64,000 nucleotides of DNA, taken from the NCBI GenBank assembly GCA_011009095.1, contig VTPC01091038.1:225473-289472 (forward strand). The letters are read 5' to 3'. Under the pieces are notes generated by a model, which was given only the letters and a program-made list of their open reading frames with translations, was not told the DNA's origin and did not search any database. The position numbers and the translations under genes are program-made. This document shows positions 11,571 to 24,732 of this stretch, in pieces. This DNA comes from Ignelater luminosus. Lineage: Eukaryota > Arthropoda > Insecta > Coleoptera > Elateridae. The first letter of the stretch is position 1, and every line of letters starts with the position of its first letter.

Positions 11571-12889
11571 TCAAATTTCTGTATAAAATGTAGGACGTTC
11601 AATACGCAGCAATCTAAACAAATGAGGTAATAAATAGACAGTATTAAATCCAATAAGTGCACATGTAAAATATTTACAACTCAATTCCACAAAATTCTTA
11701 TGTTTATTATGTAGAGAATTTTCAGATTTCCTTAAATTATCAACATTTTCGCGCAAAAGGGCGCATAGAAAATTATATGACGAATATTTGGCTAATTGTC
11801 TTGTTAACAATACACATAGAAAACCAAGAATGGTTCTTAGGAATAAACAGACTAACATTATTGAAGAAGGCCATAGTATTGTGTATGGAGGACTCAGTTC
11901 AGATACAGTCATTCTACCTGTTTGGTAATTCAACCAAGATCCAATTAGTAAACCCACACATACAGAAACAATCATTGCTGTGTCCCCTCTGAAAAATAAT
12001 AAAATTAATCTCAAGTAATACTCAATGATTTAAATAATATTACCTTGTTGGCGTCCACTTTCCACTATTTGGATAATAAACAATCATTAAGATAGATACG
12101 ACAAGTACTAAAAATGGTGCAGTTGGACTAGTGAGAAAATAATTATCCATCAGATCAACTAAAGGAACGAGAGGAAACATTAATAAAATTGCCAGAAGTA
12201 ACCCAGCGATTATATCCTGTAAGACTTTTCATTAAAAATCAATTATATACAATATTATCAACATGACTTACCAAGACGGTGTGCATTCCCAAATAAAGAC
12301 GACTAACACAAATTATTGAACACCAAAATACTGCTGCTGTTAAACCAACATAAGTATAATACTGATAACGATCCATTGTGTATAACAGCACAGAAAATGG
12401 TATAGACACGCCAACCATAGCATGCGTTGAAGGCATTCCATATTCTAAGGCCCATTTGGTTTGTAACTTTACAACTGGAGCTCCTGGTCGATCCCATCTT
12501 ATAATATCCTTGATTCCTTGCCCTTTACAGAATTGCAAATTAATTCCTACATATTTAAAACATCCATGTTACATACCTATATACATAACAATGGTCCATA
12601 CTAACACAACTCTTCTCCCGACTGCTCCATCAATATTCCAAAACCAAAATGGAATAAAACATGAATAAAATACTTCATCACCTAATGCAGTTCCAAACAA
12701 AAACAAATAATACCAAAATTGATTGGTTATTTCAAAGTTCTTCTTGTTATTGGTATTTCTTGCTATTTCTGAATGACCTGCATTACTTTTATTTAAAAGT
12801 TTAATTCCAAAAAATTTCTGAATATTTGCGACGAGTGCTGGTTCTTTCAAATACTGAATGTACTCCATTATATCTAAAATTTGGGGCAC
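11571..12889 (-). CDS. SGPP1: Sphingosine-1-phosphate phosphatase, four exons, complete
   Basis: Family knowledge: SGPP enzymes are ER-membrane PAP2-fold phosphatases that dephosphorylate sphingosine-1-phosphate. Exons inferred on the minus strand: 12889-12577, 12522-12272, 12216-12044 and 11988-11571. They join in frame to 384 residues; the introns are 54, 55 and 55 bp with GT..AG ends. The start ATG is the first in the exon and gives MPQILDIMEYIQYL. Motif C1 is KDIIRWDRP (KX6RP), C2 is PSTHAM, and C3 is SRLYLGMHTVLD, with its final Asp contributed by exon 3. The stretches GRRVVLVWTIVMYIGQ and RGDTA match the vertebrate SGPP1/2 pattern. The acceptor at 12522 was preferred over one at 12546 because the latter would leave a 29-bp intron and add eight unmatched residues. 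Several hydrophobic segments fit a multi-pass membrane protein. All catalytic residues are present. Paralogue assignment (SGPP1 or SGPP2) is not resolved. Confidence 0.93.
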
Positions 12890-13379
12890 AAGTGGACAAG
12901 AACGATGTGATATAAAGGTTAGAAATAATGAGGACTATCTAAATCTCAAAATCATCTTATATACGTACGAATTACTGTACTTTGATGCTACTTCTAGTTG
13001 TCTATCTGCAATGCAGATAACACGATTAGACGTTATAAAACTCTGTATAACTATTTACAAAAGCTCAAAAGATTTGAGTTTTTGACATTTCAGCCGCAAC
13101 GCCCCTTTTGTTATGTTGGCTAAATTGAAATCAAAAGCGCCAAATTTGGATTATTCGTAGTAAAATTATTAATTTCCAAAGATTATTGGAAGCAATATTA
13201 GTATTTTTGATGAGAACGTTTAGATAAATTACAAAATATTTAATAACAATAAATGCAGTCTTGATGGTAAAAGATTCTAGAAATTTAAATGGTGTTTTAG
13301 ATAAGATTTTAGTAAGTCTTGATGTGGTTTTTTCTAATTATTTCTAAACTTGCTTGTATTTACACAGTAAAGATGTTTT
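12890..13379. other. 5' flank of the S1P phosphatase gene
   Basis: This should hold the minus-strand promoter and 5' UTR of the phosphatase. A locally GC-richer patch at 13093-13135 (CGCAACGCCCC and nearby AGCGCC) is the best promoter candidate, but no TATA box or clear initiator was identified. Confidence 0.4.
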
Positions 13380-13612
13380 TTTATCATAAGAGATACCACA
13401 CCCCGGTCACGTTTGCAGGGTGGTTTTTATCAGTTGGTAATACATCGGCGTCTTAACTCAAATACACCAATCGCACGCGACTTGATTTTGTTTCTGAACA
13501 GAGGGGGACTTGAACCGCCATATTTTCCGTTGCTGTGCGCGGTCAGTCGTTTAGTGTCGCGAGTGTCGGACTTGTGGTAGTTCAGTGTTTTCTGGGAATA
13601 ACTTCTTAAAGG
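13380..13612 (+). promoter_or_regulatory. Candidate promoter and non-coding first exon
   Basis: A GC-rich island in AT-rich surroundings contains GGTCAGTCGTTTAG near 13540, which holds a TCAGT arthropod initiator core. It also contains GCCATATTTTCC near 13520, a YY1/Pho-like core. It ends in AAAGG followed by GTAAGG, a strong splice donor, at 13612/13613. No long frame crosses it, so it would be 5' UTR. The downstream gene is not seen, and the 3' partner exon could be far away. This is inference from composition and signals only. Confidence 0.35.
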
Positions 13613-15729
13613 GTAAGGATTATTTTAGGTTATCAATTAAACTCATGATTTTATACTTGAAAGCAATATTATACGAAATTACATTGCTAATGGTAGGGTA
13701 TTATTCGAGTATCAAGTTATTTACATGCGAGTTCACGCAGAACCGGTAGGCGACATTTGTGTTTCACGTTTAAAAATGATGTTTTTATGGCTGTTGCGAA
13801 AAGGCACGTTTTTCACGGGTTTTTATTCGACGATTTTTGTTGTCATAGCATCAATTTGCTTGGAGATGTGTATTGGAACACTTAATAACGATTTGTCACG
13901 GACTTCTCGAGTTTTTTACAAGTTAAAACTTGTTTTACAAGAATGATTTACTATGTAATTTAAGTTTTGTTCTGAAAAGATGCGTTAAAAGTTGTGATGG
14001 GTGTGGAATTGATTCTTTGAGCATATGGTGGAATCGGGGTAGCCTAGCTGTTTAGGTTTGTGGGTTTCGTCTGCCCCTGCGTCGAGACAGCTGTCCCTCA
14101 CCATAGGGTGTTGGTCCCCACATGTCTGCGTCACTATACATATATAAAATGTCAGTTTTCCACGAAATGCATCCTTTTAATTATTAAAGTGTTTGCACTT
14201 TTAGTGACTAAAGTTTTAGATGTACCTAATAACAAGATTTTTTTTATTACTTTTTATATTAAGCAGAATGTAACGATTATTTTGGAAGATGTTGTAGGGG
14301 TAATTCATTTGTTTTTTGTATTATATTCTGTTTCGAATTCTTTTGTTATTTTTAGGTAAAGGTTGTTGCTATGGTATTTTAAAAAATATTTTCTCCTTTT
14401 AAAATAAAAATTTTATTTTACATCAGGTATCTTCCAAAGATGATATTGTGTAATGCAAAGGTAACACTAACCCTCTTGATTTTTCTTTTCAGATGGATTG
14501 TATTCTTATATCAGTTGCATGTAATATAATACGAAATTGATGCAAATGCTTTTAAAGAATTCAGGGATAACTTTTTCTTTGTAGGATAATATTGTTATTA
14601 GGATACAATATCGCCAATAGTTATTTTTTGATAATATATGCATCGAACACAACAAACAAAAAAAAATTCGAATTCAAGGCCAAATTATTTTTAGCTTGCA
14701 TTTTTTAGTATAATCTGTCTGGTTATTGACTGACCAATCTTGGTTGATACTACCACATATTTCTACGACTTTGGTGGTTTCTAATAGTGGTTCGCCTAGG
14801 ACAACCTGATTTTTATTGTTGCGCTATTAAATTTTTTTTAATTGTCTGTCGACGGTTCTTGAAAAGATGCCTTTAGTAAGAGAAGAATTTTATTTTGTTC
14901 TCTAAACGTTAGGAACATTACAGTATGAATAACTATTGTTATGAATATTTTGGAACTTCTCAACAATGAAGTTGGGAAAGGATGAATAATTTACCGATTA
15001 ATAGTGAAAGAGCATTGTTGTCAGTCAAGTTTGAGCTTCGGCACAAATTGGTAAACTCTTTGCTTTGTATAAGTTAGCGTTGAAACCTCTAATAAATGAA
15101 AATAGAGAATAATTGGTGATTTTGCTTTGTGAGATAATTTTCCTTCTGTTTGTTTTTGGGAGAAACAGACTCGTTTCAGTAAACAAAAATGTTTGTACTC
15201 GGTTGTCGAAGAGGACGTAAGTATGTATTTAATTAAATTGTAATAAATCGTTTTTAGTTCTTATGGACTAAAATATCCTCAATTCATTTATCTTCATAAT
15301 TTCCAGATTTTTATGAGAGGCTGTAGCTTTTAATTTTTCTCTACAAAAGACCAGTTGAATATGAATATTGGGAAAAACATCAAGAGATAGACAAGAAAGC
15401 AGAAATATAAATAGATAATAAGGTATATAGTATAGTATAGTATGAAACTTTTTACAGCTAATACTGATAGTATGATACTCATACAAGGTGTATAATAAGA
15501 GTAACGATTTTTGTTGAATAACGACCTTCTAAAAAAATGGACAAGGTAAGCCGAGAAACACTGAAGATTTTGTTGAGACCTGTCTTGCAGATATACCTAC
15601 GACTATTGAAAGGACACCCACCACCATTCTCAAAACCACGGGTTGGTTCATTTCGGCCAAACTGGTGAAACCAAGGGATCCGGATGATTAGATTATTAAA
15701 TTTCTAAATTTTCCAAAAATGTTTTGATA
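13613..15729. other. No gene recognised
   Basis: Mostly AT-rich. A GC-richer patch at 14040-14130 includes GCCCCTGCGTCGAGACAGCT, but no coding or element signature was identified. If the donor at 13612 is real, this is intron. Confidence 0.4.
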
Positions 15730-16500
15730 AGAACAGAAAGAGTTTTATGACTAAGCAATGCATCGAAACTTCGGGTTTTGTGACAGTCGCTATAATAACT
15801 TTTTCATCGAAATGATGATTAAATTGTACTGTGAAATAGTAGTGATCCTAATACATTACCCTGAGGCACACCTTTTATTGAAGCGACATTAACCATTTCT
15901 GTTGTATTAAATTAAAGATCTTTCTAAGAATATAGAATCATCTAAGAACTATCTTTTTGCCTCATTGAAAACGTACAGTTTACCATAAGATTTTGTTATA
16001 ATAAGATGAAGCTTAATTTTAAAAAAATCTGATTTCAAGCTGAAAGTCATTCCTATAGTATCTGTTACCATTTTCAACTGTTCTATAAGCGATGGCTATT
16101 TCGTTGAAAATCTAAAAAAGAATAACAGCACAAAGACACAAAAATACTACTGGTTATATGACCAAGGAAAGTATCAGAATCTTGAGCTTTGTAACAGCTG
16201 CTATATTCGAGGTCAACTTGAGTTTTTCATCTTGAAAAGCAATTGAAGTTTTTTTAATTGATAACGAAATAATAGTGGTCCTAATACGACACCACGAGGC
16301 ACATCTATTATTATTAAAAAGTCTACATTCGAGCTTTATTTATAAGAAAATGTAATCATTTAAGTAAATGTAAAACCAAAATGGGCGATACACAACATTT
16401 TTAAAGAAAGCAAATTGAGCCTGTGGGTACCCTTTTTCATTAATTTCTCTGCTCTTGAAGAAATATCTCTCTGAAAACGTACAGTTTACCATAAAGTTGT
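15730..16500 (-). mobile_element. Two tandem fragments of a LINE reverse transcriptase
   Basis: On the minus strand each half encodes the LINE RT box related to GVPQGSVLGPLLF. It reads GVPQGNVLGSLLFHS near 15835-15875 and DVPRGVVLGPLLFR near 16265-16310. The two halves share further matched landmarks in the same order, including GAAAACGTACAGTTTACCAT at about 15968 and 16471. They are therefore direct, diverged copies about 430-500 bp apart. Both are full of stops. The jockey/CR1-like style is an inference. Confidence 0.65.
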
Positions 16501-19500
16501 TCAGGTGACACGCTTCCCCACCGCTGAAGATAATTTGAGATTTCGAACGTTATTGGGACTCTTTGAGTTAATTAAATTTACATCGAACCGAGGGTTCCGT
16601 GTTCGTTCTGAAGCTCGGGACAGACGGGAAACTTCCCATGTGTTTGGCTTGGAACCCGGAACGCCCTCCTTCTTATGGTAGGACTCTTGACTTAGTTAGT
16701 AATAAGTTGTTACGCCACTGTCTCACTATTGCTTTTATCCCGAAGTTCCGCAAAACTTCCAACTGATCGTGGTTACGATCAGGCTTTCGGTAGGAAACAT
16801 TTGCTGATAGAGGTCCCATCGGTAAGTTTCTATGTTCATGAACAATAAATTCTCGGGCTCAAAGAGAACTAGTTTTAAATTATATAGGTACGTTGCTGAT
16901 TTAAGTGATATAAGGACGAAACTCAACTTGTTTCCACCAATGAGCTTATCGAGAAGGTTAAAGGAGGGAGAAGTCCAATCCCTTTCTATACGTATAGTTC
17001 TCTTAAAAAGCAAATTGATATGAGAGCTCGACTGCAGGTGACCGGTAGTAAAAGCAGGACAGTAATTATCGTTACCGATTGGGAATCTTGAAGAAATTTC
17101 GAAAGATGCTTGAGACCTTTTCGAAAACGTTTGTATTGGCTACCACTTCTTGGGAATTTTTAGAATGGTATTGAATACAAACTTATTTGCACAAAACATC
17201 AAGAAACAACAGAAATATATCATTCTAAGATCGGCAGCAGGATTTTTGGCATCAATGGCAGATTATTCGTTACTGTGCCAACGCCTAGTCACCGCGAAGC
17301 GAATTTACAGAGTTAAAGTTGGGAATCTACTCTTAACACTCGTAGACAATAAATAGTCAACATATTAGTTCGAAATTACGAATTATGTCATGTCATTCGA
17401 GACGTAAAAGAATCTTTAGACAGGGTAGCACCAGAGTATTTAGTGTCTATGGCAGAATCTCCTAAGGCGTCATCGTGTGTAAACAGGTTGGTGCGCAGCT
17501 CGTAGTGCCTTTAATCTCAGTTACAGTTGTCTTATTTTTCATGCTTCAGCTCATTGTCACTTCGATGTGTATGGTAAGTTATAAACAGCTGAAGGCGACG
17601 GGACATTAAAAAACTGCGAACGTCTTTTATTTTTTGTAGCAACCGTATAGAGTATAAATACTTATTAAATATCAGCTGGAAAATCTAAAGTTCATTATTT
17701 ATGGGTTCGTTATCACCAAGTGCATTAATTTATAAGGTATGTGGGTAGTTGACCGGGACTTTGGGGAATAATTCGTTATATCCGGGGTGTGCTATAAGCA
17801 ACTGCAAGTGCATTATCATTGCATTTTTCATTTCATGATTCTGATAAATTGTCAAACAATGCAGATCACTTTTACGCATTGAAAACAGATTCGGTAATTA
17901 TCACTAATTCGTTTCACGAAAAGAATTTCAGTTGCTATCTTAAAATGTTGGTATACTTACTGTTCAATTACAAAACGAATTACACGAAAATCTCGTTGCG
18001 TAGATAATGGTTATCAATCAAATTTTATTACGGAACCACAAAAGCATAACTTCGGGGATAATATAAAACAAATAAACAATTGAATGTTATTTTTTAGTCA
18101 AGTTAATAAACGTTCCTTTTTTATTGTTTTTCGTTTGAAATTACTCTAACTTTATTATCTTTCTCTTTATTCTCTAACTTAATGAGAAAGTAATTGCTTT
18201 TTGCTAAATTTCCTGCAAGGAAAACGAACCTAACCTTGATTGCAGCATAAAGTGATCTTAAAACTGTTTAGAAATGAATGAAGTAATAATGATTTGTAAG
18301 TAAAATTAGATAATTAGATAAATTGTTTTTAAAAACCGCTAGTTAAGTTGTGTAATAACACCGGTTTTTAATTAAAATCTGTCTATGTTTTTAATGTTAT
18401 GTTATTGGTTTGTTTTTTCTATTCCATTAAGTTATTTATTTAGTTTGTCTGGCAGTTAATTTAAAATGGTATAAGTATGAATAAGGAAATTCTAAAAATA
18501 AAATTGAAAAATATACAAGTGAATCATAGATTTTTCTGGTTTTATCATGTCACATTATTTCCTTAATTGGTTTTCCTGGTAACTACTAAAAGATTTTTCT
18601 CGTATGCTACTGTAACTTTTAATGTAGGTGAGAGTTGTATTATCTCCGTTTGATTAAGAAAGAACATTGTTACGTCTTTATTTCAAAGTGCATTTCCTTT
18701 AATTGTTCTCATACTAAGCCAATTACCCACATTCGCAAAAATTAACTCATGGTAGTTTTACTTTTACGACCCTTAGTTATTAGTTTAATAAATGAGCGTA
18801 GAAGTTACAAGAAACCACAATCTCTCTCTCATTTGGAATGTTGCGGTTCCGCCAGAGTGGTCACTCTACACACTGGACTTCGCTAGTTGTAGATTTTTGT
18901 TGGCTTTTATCGTCGCAATGCTATAAACTATCGCTCTGCCCCATGTCAAACACAATTAAATGTCAATGCACTCCTATAATTATCCTACGAGAGATATTTA
19001 AATAAAATTATTTGGAGTAGAAATTTTTAGGGCCCTATAGTTTATATAGCAAGTACCGTTATGCATTGTGTTTAAGGAGGATGTGATGGTAGTTTACGCA
19101 CTTAAAAAAATTTCTGACGGACGCATTCAGCGTGTAATGTTATGTTCATTTGTTTCTGAGTTTTTTTGCGTCTGCAAATTAAAAATTGAAATTTGAAAAA
19201 TTAAAAGCAGCCAACCAGGATATATTCATTCTGTTTTTAATTCTTATCTCATCGATTTCAAAAAGCACTCACAATCAGATTCTCTTTTGTCTTTTTTCAA
19301 ATTAAATCCAGGATATCCCTTTAGAATTTAGATTATAGCCTGTTCTGGTATTTCTAGAAGAATAAATTAACTGTTGGCTTTTTTTTGTGTAACTTGTTAT
19401 AATCCTTTACAGAAAGCCGCCTTTGATATTTAAATGTCGTTATTAATTAATTTTCAATATAACACGAGAATTTCAAGATCAGCCACTGTCTATTATTATC

Positions 19501-20509
19501 TTTGTTCGCACTGTTGATTTTAAAAATATTCTTACATAACCAATGGTATTATCTACTCTTTCAAGATAAATTTGGAATTTCCGGTGTTTTCTCTTACAGT
19601 TTACTTAACCCTCTTGTTTAATTTCAAACTGTCTGGAAGTAAAGGTCGATAAATATATTTTTTTGTGCGTTTCCAACGAAAATTAGCACACAATGGAGTA
19701 AATTTAGCAACAGACGTCGTGTATGCTGGTAAAACAATGCTGTCGGCTTAGTTGATGGTCACTGAGTTCTCAAGCAAATATAGGAATATAGTAAGTAGGC
19801 GTTGTCAGTGCATCCGGAAATGCTTTCAAATAAGCAGTTTATTCAATGTCACCCATATCTATCTCTCTCGATGTAAGGAGTGTTCAAAAGGAAATAATAA
19901 CAGTGACATAAACCTTGCATATTCAAACTGGTCTACTCTGGAGAAGAAAAAAAAAGAGGAGAGAGCGATAGCAGCGTGTATACCTTAAAAATAATTTCCT
20001 TTCTGAATTTAGAAACCGAGAGTGAATCAGGATTATAAATGTAAATTCTTTGTTATAAAAGTGCGTTTCTATGAGTAGTTGTTGATGTTAAGGAAGGAAA
20101 AACATAAACCTTGCAAAATTATTGTACGTAGTTTTATTCTTTAAGTGAAATCTGACACCTTAATTATTATTGCATGAAATTTAATAATGCTTGTTGTTTA
20201 TGTGAAAAGATTCGTAGGTTTTATTACAATGATGAAGCTATTACGACACTTCTATTGTTCTTTTTATTGCGTTTAGGGTTAAATATTTAGACATTAATTT
20301 GTCTAAATCTTGATCTCGCGAAATTTTGGAAAAATTTAAATAATCATGACTAATAAGTTTGATAAATTCCTTTTATAATATATTTGTTTATTTTTCCTAT
20401 TTTGGTTTAAAAATGTAATTATTTGATTAAGGACTAACTCTTCTAAGCGATCATTTCGTATGAAATTACGTAAGTATAAACGCTATCGTTCGCATTGAAA
20501 AGAAGTTTT
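16501..20509. other. No gene recognised; some GC-richer debris
   Basis: The part from 16500 to 17560 has a base composition nearer to coding or transposon sequence, with 60-90-codon frames on both strands, but none matches a family I know. From 17560 to 20509 the sequence is AT-rich with only chance frames. A GC-richer spot at 18840-18960 has no assigned role. Confidence 0.4.
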
Positions 20510-21710
20510 TAAAGTGGGCCCATAATTAACGATCCTGGCCTTCATAAAGATGGACCAAAAGAATATTTCGCTCACTTTCTTAAGGAACTTAAGAATGTCA
20601 GATATCAGACATTCTTGATAATAGATCGCAATATGTGGATAAAATTACTCCACTTCTATTCATTCCTCTGCAGAATTGGAACGGAAGATCACATTGCTGA
20701 TCAAATCATCAAGCTTATCCCAAGAAGTTCAACGGTCATCAAAGTCGCCAAGGTTGTATCGTCTTCCAAAGATACACAAAATCGATATTCCTTTTTGGCC
20801 AATCAACCAACACAAATCTATCTTTAAGATATACTCTGGCCAAATACCTCGCTGAGATCCTGAAGTGTTATACTGAGAAAACTCTTCATAAGTCCTCTTT
20901 TGTTCTACCGACGTCTCAAGTCACTCTTGATCGGTTTCACTAATTCAACAATTTCTTAGTCAAAATGAAAAATCAGTCTGATGACTTTAGTAGGGAAATG
21001 TCCAATAGACCAGTCTCTGAAGCTGTAATGAATTCTCCTGCGACACCGGAAATTACAATTAGAGTTGAAAAAGCTTGATACGGACCAGATCAGAACTTGA
21101 TAGACCAAACAAGCCGATCATTGCTGCTTCAGCCAGAGGCAAGGGGTCGTACAGGTGAAGGTACCCAAGTTCTGGTTTGAATACGGACGACACCTACATT
21201 ATTTGGGCGCATGTACAATACATCCTGTCTAATTTCCTAAATGATCTAAACAACCAACATATAAACATTAGTTCTAAAGTAGATTAGAGCTTGTCCAAAG
21301 GAGTCTTAACAATGGGTAGAACAAAAAATACAGCGACAGGATTATTATGTACATCATGATTTGGATCCTTTTTCAAGGTAGATTTCTCAGAACTCAACAC
21401 ACCTACATATCTCTGCTGTTTTTGCACTGGATCAGGGTTTTGTCTCTCGTACAATACGGGGAAAAGCTGAAAAAGTCGAGAAAGGTAAGTCCGAATTCTG
21501 TGTATTCATAAAGTGAGGGAAAATACCTCGAAGACATAATATCAAAGCTGATTGTAAACCCTTCAGTAAACTCTCACTACCTCGACCTTTTCCTAAGGAT
21601 AATTAGTCAAAATTGCCCTTAAAGGACGACCACAAGCGGTATCTGATATCTACATCTGCAGTTGCAAAGCATCAACATGACACAGGACATAAGATTAGTA
21701 TTCGAAAGTT
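20510..21710 (+). mobile_element. Penelope-like reverse transcriptase remnant
   Basis: In shifting plus-strand frames the stretch shows RLYRLPKIHKIDIPFWPI (the LYGLPKIHK box), then LRYTLAKYLAEILKCYTEKT, then the catalytic-type DDTYIIWAH at 21186-21212 followed by a FLNDLNNQHINI helix. Near the end KHQHDTGHKI recalls the EH..TGH segment at the end of such polyproteins. This arrangement is known from Penelope-like elements and relatives. Multiple stops and frameshifts make it a pseudogene. No terminal repeats were seen. A degenerate LINE is the alternative. Confidence 0.55.
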
Positions 21711-23699
21711 TATATTTCAAGTTATTTTTCTAACTATTACATAAAGAAAATTGGAGAAGCAATAAAAATCCACAAACATCCTAACGTCAATCGTGACATA
21801 ACGTATCCACTTCCCGCCATTTGGAAGTTTACCATACTTTCTCTATTTTCATCAGTAGAATCGCTCGTGGTTGACACATCGAACATGCCTTTCTTTAATC
21901 TTCTGAATAAGGCCTTATCGGCACATTCTATATATTTGATTTTATAGAAGAAATTTTATAAGCATATGCTTTATAACAAATTCCCTCGAGGCCTTATTTA
22001 TAAGAAGGTGCATGATCTGATTACGAAGAGTTCTCTCTGATTAGAGGCCATTCTGGAACAGTTATCCATTTTGATGATTTTTCTTTCTAAATGATATCTG
22101 CAGCATTCAATGTAACAGGTTTTCTTTATACATAGAATGTTGTATTTCAAAAACTCTTTAAGACAGAAAGTATCGAACTGTTATTAGTTACTACGGGTCG
22201 TACTGCTTGCTTAATCGACTTTGTATACATTCTGAATTCTTTCAAAGCGTGTGCTATACAAAAACTTTTCCCCTACAGAAAAGTTTGTAAGCGAATTTTC
22301 ATTACTTGTTTGCGCGGAAAGAAATCTACACTTCTTTTGAAAATGTAGGTCATTATAACTATCCTGACAGAAACAAACTCTAATACATATCAATGTTTGT
22401 TGAGCAGAAACATTATTAAATGAGCTAGATGTCCCACATTTAGTAATTTGTTTGATCTGTTCTATTGCACAGTTCGAAGTAGTAATTTTTTGTCTCGATT
22501 AGTATCAATGCGTTTCTTGTAATCGTTAAACTCACTTGAACCTGGTGATTAAAGCTCTCTTTGAGTGAAAATTCCTTGACAAGCTTTTAAAAATTACATT
22601 AACTTGTAATTTCTTTGTAAAATTCGTTTCAAGTGGAAATTTATAAAGTTTCCAAAAATCAATAAAGCTTTGAATTTTGGTCATCATACTTATTATTTCA
22701 AGGTCATTTCTGGTTACGTTGCAATCTTACTTCAATAAAGAAAAGAATTTCCTAAGCTGGAAACAGCCTGTCAAGATTCTGCTGAGTTCAATTTAGCCTT
22801 GCCATCCAGCAATCGATTTGTCTCAATAAGCAGAATCGATTGATATCAATAGTGTGGAGCCTTCGGATAGGAATCTATTCCTTCTGTCTGCTTCTCTTTT
22901 GCTCTGTCCGCATCTTTCTCTATGAAGAATTTTCATTGACTTTTTCCTAGATTAAGGTAGGCTTACATTCCAAACATAATCTTTCTAAATTGACTGAAAC
23001 TAGCAGTAGTTACATTTACTGATCAAAGCTTCCATGGACTTGAACAAGTAATACCTATAGACTTAGGTTCCTTTCCGTCGCTTCGCGGTTTGGTCTTGGT
23101 GAAGCGCTCCTTATCTTTACCCCTCTTGGAGGGGCGGCCACCGATCAACCATCCCACAGTTTCGACAGTGATTGGGCTTAGCCCTCCAATAACCTTAAGC
23201 CAATTATACTGTGACACGGGGAGGGTTCACCCTCGAAGAAACCTCTTTCGACAGCCTAGAGTAGCGATGACGTACAGTTGAGTTTTGCCCTTTATTAACT
23301 TTTTGAATCGGCTTCAATGCCTTCGGTGGCCTACAATCAGGCTTCTCCCTCTATCAACCTTCTTACATCAGTACTACTCGAACATGGGCCAGTCTTTGCT
23401 TTGACTTCGTCAAAGACACAGCAAACCGTTGATGGTGCCGAAACTGTTTTAACCTTGAACCAGTATCCTATCATTACTACAAATCAAAATCCCATCTCGA
23501 TAGAACAAACCTTTCTAGAAGTGTAGGAGACTTATCAAAAAATGAACGAACGAACGATGGTGCCCAGATTGTTTGAAAGCTCTTCTCGTGCTGCTATCAA
23601 CAAACCAAGTTCCAACTTGGTATCGGTACTCGTTTCGTACAAAGAACGAAAAAAAGTGCCCGGAAGACTTCAAAGCCATTATTCCAAACTCCCATCTAT
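21711..23699. other. Unassigned, with a GC-richer patch at 23040-23290
   Basis: The patch contains CTCTTGGAGGGGCGGCCACC and similar sequence, and frames of about 63 codons on both strands without recognisable domains. At 23430-23640 three segments share a pattern of GATGGTGCC followed by a TTT-rich run and a CTCGATA/GGTATCGGTACTC-like end. A further copy lies at 24604-24690. This suggests a diverged repeat of about 100-120 bp. Nothing else is recognised. Confidence 0.35.
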
Positions 23700-24555
23700 A
23701 CAGGTGTTCACATTTCGATGCTCACTATTGGAATCTCGAAAATTGTAAGAGATACGAAGTCGGTTAAATTAGAAAAGTTCTGGCTATTTTGGAGATCAGT
23801 TTACTTATGCTTTTGTTTTTTCAAAAAACTTCGCGGCTTACTAGATATTTGCTAAAAACAAAATTATCCTTTTTTTTTTAAATAAAAAGCATTTCCCACT
23901 TAGTGTGCCATGGTTTTAAACATATGAAAATCATTGATTTTTGTCAGATAAATTACATTTGTTATGTAACAATTGCCAAAACAAAACAAAAGAGGCTTTT
24001 AGGATACTTTACTGAGCATTCACAGATAGCATCAAATAAGCAGCTAATGCCCCCTAAAAGCGTATTTATTTTGTTTTAGCAATTTTTGCATAACAAATGA
24101 ATTTCTTTGATAAAACTCCACGACTTTGTGTGTTAGATGTCATGGCACTATGATGAAAAATGATTTTCACTTCATAACTCGGTAAAACAAAAGAATGGCT
24201 ATGGCAAACCATGTATCACTGAAAAGCATTTAAGGCGTGCAGTTTAGTAATATGGAAATCAAAATCAAAAGACAATTCCGAAAATAATTTTTTGTGTTTC
24301 GGAGTAAATTTTCTAAAACACCCTCTTTGCTGTTCTTTTCTATCTTTGCTCGTTCCTGAGATATTTCACTTTAAAAAAATAAGATAATTTCGTGTTTAGC
24401 AAATATCTAGTAAACCGTGAACTTTTTTGAAAAAACAAAGGCATAAGTAAACTGCTCTCCAAAATAGCCAAAACTTTTCTAATTTAACCGACTTCGTATC
24501 TCTTACAGTTTCCGAGATCCCAATAGTGAGCATCGAAATGTGGACACACTGTATA
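23700..24555. mobile_element. Fold-back element with about 160-bp inverted arms
   Basis: The segment 23700-23862 is repeated as an inverted copy at 24393-24555 with roughly nine in ten bases conserved by eye. The outer end of each arm begins TACAG(G/T)(T/G)GT and each arm runs in to TACTAGATATTTGCTAAA. A second inner inverted pair (about 23950-24005 against 24050-24110) makes much of the interior palindromic too. There is no transposase. A third, solitary copy of the arm lies at 37316-37482. Arms this long suggest a fold-back or long-TIR MITE of unknown family. Confidence 0.65.
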
Positions 24556-24732
24556 CGACATCTCTTCCTTGCATCTAGGATATCTGTCAAAAAAAACAAT
24601 AGATGATTGATGCCACCAGAATCGTTTGAAAGTTGCTTCCTTGCCACTACAAAACAAGCAATATCCTATCTCGATACAATAACTCGTTTCTGAAATACTG
24701 GGTGTCCAGTAAAAAAAAGAAAAACATTTGAT

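Noticed and set aside
12523..12546. Alternative acceptor for phosphatase intron 1 at 12547/12546
   Set aside because: It would leave an intron of 29 bp and add eight residues that break the MYIG-QGIKDIIRW continuity seen in the family.
12378..12668. 96-codon plus-strand frame
   Set aside because: It is antisense to exons 1 and 2 of the S1P phosphatase and has no domain of its own.
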